Source: Pseudoalteromonas xiamenensis
GTDB taxonomy: Bacteria; Pseudomonadota; Gammaproteobacteria; Enterobacterales; Alteromonadaceae
Assembly: GCF_030994125.1 (NCBI RefSeq)
Contig: NZ_CP099917.1
Location: 3,580,001-3,644,000 of the forward strand
DNA length: 64,000 nucleotides
Direction of reading: 5' to 3'
In this document: positions 18,165 to 25,698 of the stretch, in pieces
How the letters are laid out: each line of letters opens with the position of its first letter
Position numbering within the stretch: position 1 is the stretch's first letter
Program-made: the position numbers and the translations under genes
Notes under the pieces: model-generated
What the model was told of the DNA's origin: nothing
The model's input: the letters and a program-made list of their open reading frames with translations, nothing else
The model's database searches: none

Positions 18165-18178
18165 TGACAGCGTTGTCA
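18165..18178. promoter_or_regulatory. Class B operator upstream of TonB receptor 2
   Basis: TGACAGCGTTGTCA, identical to the copies at 8834 and 13630, is centred about 50 bases before the GTG start of receptor 2. It ties this receptor to the same putative LacI regulon as pgi and receptor 1. Confidence 0.72.
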
Positions 18179-18220
18179 TTATTGCAAGGTTGAATGCACA
18201 AAAATAACAAGGGGAATTCT

Positions 18221-20791
18221 GTGTTTACCAATAATTTTAAGAAAAGCTTACTGGCGGTAAACGTTGGGTTGATTTTGTCTGGTACAGCATCAATTAACAT
18301 CGCCTATGCGGCAGACGAAAACCAAGCTAGCGAAAGTGTTGAAGTTATCGAAGTTCGCGGTATTCGACGCTCTTTGGAAGCGTCATTAAATACAAAACGA
18401 TTTGCTAATGCAGTTGTCGATTCTATTACGGCAGAAGACATTGGTAAGATGCCGGACAAAAATATTGCAGAGTCACTGCAACGTATTCCGGGTGTATCGA
18501 TTACGCGTAACTTTGCGGGTGAAGGTGGTTCAGTTTCAATTAGGGGAACAAATCCTGAGCTAACCAATGTATCTTTAAATGGGAATTACGTAGCATCGAC
18601 GGGCTGGTTTTCTCAACAAGCAATGACGCGCTCATTTGACATGGATCTCATGCCGACGGAAATGGTTGCGGGCGTTGATGTTTATAAATCTCCTACCGCG
18701 TCTATTGATGAAGGTGGTGTAGGTGGTACGGTGGTCATGCGCACACGTAAACCCCTGCAATTAGATTCATTAACTATTTTCGGTTCACTTGAAGCACAAG
18801 ATAATAGCATTTCTGACGGGACAGGTTACGGTGGTACAGGGCTTGTAAGTTGGAAAAACGATGAAGAAACGTGGGGTTTCTTAGGGGCACTATCGACGCT
18901 TGAAACGGTTGGCCGTGCGCATAAAGCAGAGAACTATTTAGACGACAGTTGGGCGGGTGCAGGTATTGCTGAATTTAACCAAACTCGTAAACGTGATGCG
19001 CTGAATTTTGTTGTCCAGTTCGCCCCAAGCGCTAATTTAGACATTTCGTTAAACTATTTCGGCGTCGACTTAGATGCTGGTAACTCGAACCAAAACTATT
19101 TGATTATCGCGGGCAGTGATGCTGCTGATTTCAATAGTAAAGTTACCGGTGCTACAGGTCTTTCTCCAACAGAAGGTTTCGCTGTAAATGGTACTTTTGC
19201 GGGTGGTCCATATGATGACCAAAATACACGAAATGCAGAAGTGGACACTAAAGTGTATTCAGTTGATGTCGACTATAAAGCGGACAACTACTCACTAAAC
19301 GCAAAGATTGGTAAAACAGAAGCATCCGGTGGCGATGGCGGCAACTATGGGATCGGTTGGACATCTCAAGCCCCTAACCAACAAATCATCTTTGACATGA
19401 CTCACTCAAAAGACATGTTACTTCAGCCTGTTGGAACCGATGCGAGTAATCATGCAGAATACGTGATGGGTGTGCCTAACGTTGTTGAAACAATTCGTTC
19501 AGACGAAGAATCCTTTGCGCAAATTGATTTCGATTTCCCTGTTGAATTTGGCGCCGTGACTAATATCAAATCCGGTCTAAAATTCCGTGACCACGAATTT
19601 TCTAGTTATGCAAATAAGTGGGATTTAGGCGCTGGAGTCAATCTCGATGCCAATGGTAATTTACTGACTAAAGCCGATTTTGCGGATGGTACATTTGACC
19701 ACTCTGGTGTGGGTTTAATTGACGGCTCTCCGCGTAATGTAGCTCGCGTTGATGGTGATAAAGTTCGGGCTCACGTTGACAAATTCAAGACGGGTTCAAC
19801 GCTTCAAAAAGCAGGTTGGGGTAAAGTTAAAGAAGATATCTTTGCGGCTTATGTGCAAGGTGATTTTTCTGGGGAAAGTTACCGAGGAAACGTTGGTCTT
19901 CGTTATGTATCAACAGAAGCCTCTGCACAATATTATGATTTCGTGAGTTTAAGCAGTATTGAAAAAGAAAAGAATGAGTACGCTGATTGGTTGCCGAGCT
20001 TCAACTTAGCTGTGGATCTAGCGGAAGATGTAATTCTTCGCGCTTCTGCATCCAAAGTAATGAGTCGTCCTAACTACAGTTATATGAATCCTGCGTCGAG
20101 TTATAACGATACGACGAAAACCTATACACGAGGTTCAATTGACTTAGACCCATATCGCGCCACGCAAGCGGATATTGGTGTTGAATGGTATTTCAATGAG
20201 TCTTCACTTTTCTCTGTCACACTCTTTAATAAAGACATCTCATCATTCGTTATCTCAGGTGGTAAGGTGAGTAAATTAGAAGTGGATGGTGAAACCAGAA
20301 TACTTAAAGAGAACGTTCAAGGCTTAGGTGGCAAGATAGAAGGTATAGAATTCCAATATCAGCAGTCATTTGGCGATTTTGGTTTACTTGCTAACGTGAC
20401 TTATGCCGAGGGTTATGGGCTTGCCAACCAACTAGATAGCAACGGGGCGCTTGTTGGCGTTAAAAAAGAAGGTTTACCAGGACTTTCTAAACTCACCTAT
20501 AACTTGACCGGTTATTATGAGACGGAACAGGTTGCACTTCGCCTAGCTTATAACTACCGCGATGACTACATAGCAGAAAGTACAGGCATCGGTGGTAATG
20601 CATTCTGGGATGCGCATGCGTTTCTTGATCTTTCTGCGACATGGCATGTAAATGAGAATGTAGATTTAAGCTTAGAAGCGACAAACTTGCTTGAAGAAAC
20701 AACCGTCCAACGTCTCAGCGTTTACAACGCAATGCGTTTGCATGCAGATAATGGTCGTAACACGTACTTAAAAGTGTCTTATCGTTTTTAA
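18221..20791 (+). CDS. TonB-dependent outer-membrane receptor 2 (same subfamily as receptor 1)
   Basis: An 856-residue receptor. GTG at 18221 is chosen over an in-frame ATG at 18194 because the intervening bases contain AAGGGGAATTCT, matching the leader and GTG start of receptor 1; both proteins then begin with xxNNFKKSLLA. Signal peptide to about AYAADEN, TonB-box-like VEVIEVRG, plug with EDIGKMPDKNIAESLQRIPG and VSIRGTNPE, and a barrel ending in VSYRF. It is a diverged paralogue of receptor 1 and shares its class B operator. It probably takes up a saccharide-type ligand. Halogenases 2 and 3 follow beyond a terminator. Confidence 0.92.
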   Translation: MFTNNFKKSLLAVNVGLILSGTASINIAYAADENQASESVEVIEVRGIRRSLEASLNTKRFANAVVDSITAEDIGKMPDKNIAESLQRIPGVSITRNFAGEGGSVSIRGTNPELTNVSLNGNYVASTGWFSQQAMTRSFDMDLMPTEMVAGVDVYKSPTASIDEGGVGGTVVMRTRKPLQLDSLTIFGSLEAQDNSISDGTGYGGTGLVSWKNDEETWGFLGALSTLETVGRAHKAENYLDDSWAGAGIAEFNQTRKRDALNFVVQFAPSANLDISLNYFGVDLDAGNSNQNYLIIAGSDAADFNSKVTGATGLSPTEGFAVNGTFAGGPYDDQNTRNAEVDTKVYSVDVDYKADNYSLNAKIGKTEASGGDGGNYGIGWTSQAPNQQIIFDMTHSKDMLLQPVGTDASNHAEYVMGVPNVVETIRSDEESFAQIDFDFPVEFGAVTNIKSGLKFRDHEFSSYANKWDLGAGVNLDANGNLLTKADFADGTFDHSGVGLIDGSPRNVARVDGDKVRAHVDKFKTGSTLQKAGWGKVKEDIFAAYVQGDFSGESYRGNVGLRYVSTEASAQYYDFVSLSSIEKEKNEYADWLPSFNLAVDLAEDVILRASASKVMSRPNYSYMNPASSYNDTTKTYTRGSIDLDPYRATQADIGVEWYFNESSLFSVTLFNKDISSFVISGGKVSKLEVDGETRILKENVQGLGGKIEGIEFQYQQSFGDFGLLANVTYAEGYGLANQLDSNGALVGVKKEGLPGLSKLTYNLTGYYETEQVALRLAYNYRDDYIAESTGIGGNAFWDAHAFLDLSATWHVNENVDLSLEATNLLEETTVQRLSVYNAMRLHADNGRNTYLKVSYRF

Positions 20792-20801
20792 GGTCGTATA
20801 G

Positions 20802-20827
20802 AAAGGAAGGCATACGTCTTCCTTTTA
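20802..20827 (+). terminator. Terminator after receptor 2
   Basis: AAAGGAAG / CTTCCTTT with an 8-base loop, ending in TTTT, 10 bases after the stop codon. Confidence 0.7.
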
Positions 20828-21004
20828 CGAAACTTTTCACTGACGACAAGCCATTCGGGATAGCCTAAAGTCAATGAGACTATATACGTTTTTACAGGCA
20901 TAGAAACATCATTATTCGTCGGCGGCAATCCAATAAATCGAAAAGATTTGGTTCACATTACATCTACTCTGTTTTAATTTAACTTGAGTTGTTAGGGAGT
21001 TAAA

Positions 21005-22564
21005 ATGACACAGCCAATAAATCATATCGTTATCGTAGGCGGCGGCACAGCAGGGTGGTTAACTGCAGCGACGCTTGCTAAACAACTCAAAGTGACGTCA
21101 AATTCAAATAAGAAAGTCACATTGGTTGAATCGCCAAATATTCCAATTTTAGGTGTTGGAGAGGGGACTTGGCCTAACTTACGTGCAACTCTTAAAAAAA
21201 TAGGTGTTGCTGAAGCGGATTTCATGCGGGAATGTGATGCAACATTCAAGCAAGGCGCATTATTTGTTAACTGGAATGCACCTAAAGACGAGCAAATTCA
21301 TCGTTATTATCATCCTCTAAATACAGTTAATCATTCTTCATACGATTTTAGCTTAGCGCCTTATTGGCTAATGAATAGATCATCACAGCGTTATGACTAC
21401 GCTGTTGCATCGCAAAGTCATGTTTGTGATGCTAATTGTGGCCCCAAAGAAATGACCACGCCAGAGTATATGGCAGTTCAAGAATATTCTTACCACTTAA
21501 ATGCAGGTAAATTTGCGGCATTTTTAACTAAGCACTGCGTTGAAAAACTTGGTGTTAATCATGTTCTTGCGAATGTGAAAAACGTTGAACTTGATGAAGA
21601 AGAGTATATTGTAAAGCTTCATACGGACAGTGATATAGCATCAACAATTGACGGTGATTTGTTTGTTGATTGTAGCGGAAGTAATCCAATTCTTATCGAA
21701 AAAACGTATCATATTCCATGGCATGATATTAGTGATGTGATTTTTAATGATACAGCGATTGCGATACAAGTTCCTTATTTATCCGATGATGTCGCGATCC
21801 CAAGCCATACGATTATGACGGCTCAAGACGCTGGTTGGATTTGGGATATTGCGTTGACTAATCGTCGTGGAGTTGGCCACGTTTTTAGTAGTAAATACAC
21901 AACGATTGAAGCCGCTGAACAAACGCTCAGAGAATATATAGGGAATGATGCAAGCGGGTGTGAAGCGAGAGTGATCCCACTTAAACTAGGTTACCGCGAA
22001 AAATTTTGGCACAAAAACTGTGTCGCTATTGGCATGTCAGGAGGGTTTGTTGAGCCCTTGGAAGCGTCTGCCATATTTTTGTTTGATGCCGCAGCAAATA
22101 TGCTCGTTGACCAAATGCCAGCTACGCGAGAACAGATGGCATATGTAGAAAATAAATTTAATCGTTCATTTACCATGCGAATGAAACGTACAATTGAATT
22201 TATTAAGTTACACTACTGTATCTCTGACAGGCGAGATACTGCTTATTGGCAAGACAACTGCAATTCGGATTCTATCCCTGTGAACCTTCAAGAAAACCTC
22301 AAGGCCTGGAAAACTCGTCCACCTACTCGTTATGATTTCGAGCAAGCGTGGGAGCCATTCAATTTAGATAGCTATCTTTATGTGCTCTATGGATTGGAGT
22401 TTGATACAAAGATTGAAGCAAGCCACCCATTAATTGTCGATGAACATCTTGCCGCTAAAAAAATGATGGCTGTTGCTGAGTTATCAGAAAAGCTCGTGAA
22501 ACATCTTCCGTCACACCGAGACTTACTTAAAAAAGTTCAGCTCCATGGATTTACGAGGATTTAA
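21005..22564 (+). CDS. Tryptophan-halogenase-family flavoprotein 2
   Basis: A 519-residue member of the same family as halogenase 1. FAD-binding IVGGGTAGWLTAA (near residue 10), catalytic-Lys segment ATFKQG (K82) and EPLEASA (E353) are kept. The WxWxIP motif reads WIWDIA (278-283), with Ala in place of the last Pro. That change lies at a position thought to help suppress ordinary monooxygenase chemistry, so substrate or reaction may differ from classical tryptophan halogenases. It has its own 213-base upstream region and a GGGAG ribosome site. It is followed 3 bases later by halogenase 3, so the two form an operon. Confidence 0.87.
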   Translation: MTQPINHIVIVGGGTAGWLTAATLAKQLKVTSNSNKKVTLVESPNIPILGVGEGTWPNLRATLKKIGVAEADFMRECDATFKQGALFVNWNAPKDEQIHRYYHPLNTVNHSSYDFSLAPYWLMNRSSQRYDYAVASQSHVCDANCGPKEMTTPEYMAVQEYSYHLNAGKFAAFLTKHCVEKLGVNHVLANVKNVELDEEEYIVKLHTDSDIASTIDGDLFVDCSGSNPILIEKTYHIPWHDISDVIFNDTAIAIQVPYLSDDVAIPSHTIMTAQDAGWIWDIALTNRRGVGHVFSSKYTTIEAAEQTLREYIGNDASGCEARVIPLKLGYREKFWHKNCVAIGMSGGFVEPLEASAIFLFDAAANMLVDQMPATREQMAYVENKFNRSFTMRMKRTIEFIKLHYCISDRRDTAYWQDNCNSDSIPVNLQENLKAWKTRPPTRYDFEQAWEPFNLDSYLYVLYGLEFDTKIEASHPLIVDEHLAAKKMMAVAELSEKLVKHLPSHRDLLKKVQLHGFTRI

Positions 22565-22567
22565 GTC

Positions 22568-24103
22568 ATGAAAAAAATTCTGATTGTTGGAGGTGGGACC
22601 GCAGGATGGTTAACTGCAGCAAAATTGGCAAGTGCACTCAATGCTAATTCGCCAGAGGGGGTCCAAATTACGTTAGTGGAATCGAGCGATATACCAACGA
22701 TTGGCGTAGGAGAAGGGACTTGGCCAACGATGCGGAAAACGTTGGCGAGTATTGGAATTGATGAAGCAACTTTTTTAAATCGAACAGACGCTTCATTTAA
22801 ACAAGGCACTAAATTTGTAAATTGGCAGCAGGCCCCAATTAATGGCAAAAATCATCATTATTATCATTCTTTTACATCTATCTTAGACAGTGCAGAGCTC
22901 AACCTTACACCCTATTGGTATAAGTATTCCGAAGGTAAAAGTTACGCTGACTCCATCAGCGTGCAACCCGCATTAAGTGAGGCGGGACTATCACCCAAGC
23001 TCATTACAAATCGGCCCTATGAAGGACTTCAGAATTACGCTTATCATTTAGATGCAGGTAAGCTTGTGGAATTACTTAAAGAACATGCACAACAGCAATT
23101 GGGTGTAAAACACCTTATTGCAAATGTTGTGCAAGTTCACTCTGACGATACGGGAATAGCCGCGGTTGATACTGATGGTAAAGGGCGACTGACTGCCGAT
23201 TTATATATTGACTGTACGGGTTTTGAAGCTCTGTTAATTGGTCAGAATCTCGGCGTAAAGTTTTGCTCTATCAAAGATCAGCTACTGGTTGATCAAGCGA
23301 TCGCAATTCAAGTGCCTTATGAAACAGCAGATCAAGATATTGCGAGTGCGACTATTTCTACAGCCCAATCTGCTGGTTGGATCTGGGATATTGGTCTCCA
23401 GTCAAGGCGGGGCACGGGACATGTTTTTTGTTCTGATTTTATGAGTAGCGACGAAGCTGAATCAATTCTTAGAACATACATCGGTGACGATAAAGGGAAA
23501 CTAAACGCCAAGCATATTAAAATGAATTGTGGCTATCGAGAAAAGTTCTGGCACAAGAACTGTGTTGCGGTAGGGCTTTCAGGCGCATTTGTGGAGCCAT
23601 TGGAAGCCTCTGCTATTTTTTTGATTGAAGCTGCGGCGAATATGATCGCTGAACTTTTCCCTCGTAATGACCGTCAGATGAGCCGCTCTGCTGAAAAATA
23701 CAATCAGTCCTTTCACTTTCGTTGGCAACGAACCATCGATTTTATCAAGATGCACTACGTACTTTCCAAAAGACAAGAGCCGTTTTGGCAAGCGAATAAG
23801 ATGTCAAAGTCCATACCTCAAAGTTTGCTTCTAATGTTAGAAGACTGGCACGATAGGCCGGTGAGCAAATACGACTTTGAACATGTTTTTGAACCATTCC
23901 CTCAAGATAGTTATCAATATGTCTTAAATGGTATGGGATTCACGGTTGATGCGCGAGCCTATCAGTTTGCTTGTCATCGAGATGACGTCGCAAAGCAATG
24001 TTTTGCCCATGTAGAACAGTTAAAACACAAAGCGAAACAACAGTTACAAAAGAACCGACAGGTGTTAAATGCAATACGCGAATACGGTATACAAAAAATG
24101 TAG
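22568..24103 (+). CDS. Tryptophan-halogenase-family flavoprotein 3
   Basis: A 511-residue protein, co-transcribed with halogenase 2 (3-base gap). FAD-binding ILIVGGGTAGWLTAAKL starts near residue 4; the catalytic Lys is in ASFKQG (K78) and the Glu in EPLEASA (E346). The WxWxIP motif is WIWDIG (271-276), with Gly replacing Pro. Halogenases 2 and 3 are more like each other (GWIWDI, RGxGHVF, YREKFWHKNCVA) than like halogenase 1, suggesting a tandem duplication. No dedicated flavin reductase or biosynthetic enzyme is visible next to them; the receptor context and a nearby sulfotransferase are the only clues. Confidence 0.87.
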   Translation: MKKILIVGGGTAGWLTAAKLASALNANSPEGVQITLVESSDIPTIGVGEGTWPTMRKTLASIGIDEATFLNRTDASFKQGTKFVNWQQAPINGKNHHYYHSFTSILDSAELNLTPYWYKYSEGKSYADSISVQPALSEAGLSPKLITNRPYEGLQNYAYHLDAGKLVELLKEHAQQQLGVKHLIANVVQVHSDDTGIAAVDTDGKGRLTADLYIDCTGFEALLIGQNLGVKFCSIKDQLLVDQAIAIQVPYETADQDIASATISTAQSAGWIWDIGLQSRRGTGHVFCSDFMSSDEAESILRTYIGDDKGKLNAKHIKMNCGYREKFWHKNCVAVGLSGAFVEPLEASAIFLIEAAANMIAELFPRNDRQMSRSAEKYNQSFHFRWQRTIDFIKMHYVLSKRQEPFWQANKMSKSIPQSLLLMLEDWHDRPVSKYDFEHVFEPFPQDSYQYVLNGMGFTVDARAYQFACHRDDVAKQCFAHVEQLKHKAKQQLQKNRQVLNAIREYGIQKM

Positions 24104-24115
24104 GTAAACACTTTT

Positions 24116-24175
24116 ACATGTTCGTGAGCTAGCTACTTTTAGGTAACGGGTCGCGAACGTGTTTAGTCTTTAATT
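24116..24175 (+). terminator. Possible terminator between halogenase 3 and the sulfotransferase
   Basis: Arms at 24116-24127 and 24151-24162 can pair over 12 positions with three G-U wobbles around a 23-base loop that itself contains GCTAGC. A T-rich tail follows on the plus strand. The stem is imperfect. Confidence 0.35.
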
Positions 24176-25669
24176 TTCCCCACCAATAATTTTTATGTAG
24201 CCATTATAGCGAGTGAGACCGTCTTGGTTCAGTGGTTTACGTAACTGCAGCTTACTCGCCGTCGCAGAATAGTAGTTTTTTTGATAAAAATTGAGCATTT
24301 CTGGGTCAAAGTCTGTGTCCAAAAAGCGGCATAGCTCCGTCAACACTTCGTTTGGGTTATTTACTAACTTCTCATAAGACAAATCGAACACTTGCTGGTG
24401 TTTATTGGAGAAATGTAGCCTTAAACTGTCAGCGAGTTCCGTGACGAGTTGGCAATGCTCAAAGTTGAAACTGTAGTGATGAAAAGGACTACTTGGCTGA
24501 TAATGTTGTCTGAAATTGGCAATAGCCGTGTTTTTATAGTCTCGATGTACAAAGACAAAACTGGCTTTAGGGAACGCTTTTGCGAGTATATCGACAAACA
24601 AGTAATTGAATGGAAACTTGTCAATGCCGCATTTTCCTTGGCTTAGTGCTAGATACGTTTCGCGATATCGACGACATGCCTCACCGGTTACGTATTCTTG
24701 TTTTAATGCATCTAGAGTTTGGATTAGGCTGTTTTTTACACCTAGAAATTGCGGGAAGGTCGTGAGTTCACCAAGCGCTTTAAAATGGTCTGTATGAGAC
24801 AAAAGCAGCTCAGTAAGACTTGTGCCAGAACGAGGCACGCCTACGACAAAGATTGGTTCAATATCATCAAAGGCGTCAAATTGAATAGGGGTATTTGTAG
24901 CCCATTTAAGTTCTTCAATAAAACGAACATATGTTGCTTTGTCAAAACCAATTAGACTCGCAACAGCGACTTTACTTAGATTGAAACAATGCCAAGCTGC
25001 ATCAAGCTCTCCTCGTTTTTCATATTCGAGCGCAAGTGCGTGATATAGGTCATATTGTGCTTGTGGATTTGTATTGCTTTGGGATAGCAACGTTTCTAAT
25101 TCATCAATTCTTTCCCGAGAGTTCGTTGAGCCAGAGAGTTCGGAAAGCGCAACTTGAGCTCGAATAAATGTAGGGTGTTTTTTACACAGCTCGACCAATA
25201 TGCTATGTGCTTTTTCTACATTTCCTCGCATTTTTTCGTTTATTGCGAAATTAAGACTGATGTTGGGGTTATCAGACGCAGCGTTGTAAGCTTGCTCAAA
25301 AAATGCACTAGCGCTTTCAAACTGGCTCAGACGAAGGTGCATGTTGGCAATGGTATCCAGTTCCGCTGCGACAGAGGTACACTCAGGTTTAATAGCATCT
25401 AACATTGCTTTCGCTTTTAACGGTTGATGCGAAAACAATAAGAGTTTTGCTTTTTCTACGGTGTATTTTGAACAAGGTTTGATGCTAATGCATTTGTCTA
25501 AAATTGCGATGGCTTTCGCAATATTTCTCAATTTTATGTTAAGTACCGCGAGCACATAGTACGCGGCGTGATCATCTGGATAATGGCTGAGATGTGCCAC
25601 AATAGCTTCATGTACAGGTTTAATTTTGTTTTGTTCTATTGCGTCTAGCAGGGTTTGGTAATTCAACAT
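24170..25669 (-). CDS. TPR-repeat sulfotransferase-family protein
   Basis: A 499-residue protein with two parts. Residues about 1-235 are TPR-like helical repeats (for example AAYYVLAVLNIKLRNIAKAI). Residues about 270-490 are a PAPS-dependent sulfotransferase domain with the 5'-phosphosulfate loop VVGVPRSGTSLTELLL (PRSGTS at 279-284) and a 3'-phosphate-binding segment VHRDYKNTAIANF. No signal peptide is seen, so it is probably cytoplasmic. The family is often found beside TonB receptors and halogenase-like genes; its acceptor is unknown. It lies 29 bases downstream of a TonB receptor on the same strand with a stable hairpin in the gap. The start is at 25669; no convincing free ribosome site is visible. 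Confidence 0.85.
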   Translation of the reverse strand: MLNYQTLLDAIEQNKIKPVHEAIVAHLSHYPDDHAAYYVLAVLNIKLRNIAKAIAILDKCISIKPCSKYTVEKAKLLLFSHQPLKAKAMLDAIKPECTSVAAELDTIANMHLRLSQFESASAFFEQAYNAASDNPNISLNFAINEKMRGNVEKAHSILVELCKKHPTFIRAQVALSELSGSTNSRERIDELETLLSQSNTNPQAQYDLYHALALEYEKRGELDAAWHCFNLSKVAVASLIGFDKATYVRFIEELKWATNTPIQFDAFDDIEPIFVVGVPRSGTSLTELLLSHTDHFKALGELTTFPQFLGVKNSLIQTLDALKQEYVTGEACRRYRETYLALSQGKCGIDKFPFNYLFVDILAKAFPKASFVFVHRDYKNTAIANFRQHYQPSSPFHHYSFNFEHCQLVTELADSLRLHFSNKHQQVFDLSYEKLVNNPNEVLTELCRFLDTDFDPEMLNFYQKNYYSATASKLQLRKPLNQDGLTRYNGYIKIIGGEN

Positions 25670-25676
25670 AGAAGAA

Positions 25677-25692
25677 AGGGGCTATCGCCCCT
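25677..25692 (-). other. Hairpin in the receptor 3 / sulfotransferase gap
   Basis: AGGGGC / GCCCCT (6 bp) around a 4-base loop. On the minus strand it lies 8 bases before the sulfotransferase ATG and is followed by TTTCTTCT. It could be a weak terminator, or it could sequester the GAGGGG that would otherwise be the ribosome site. Confidence 0.5.
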
Positions 25693-25698
25693 CACCAT

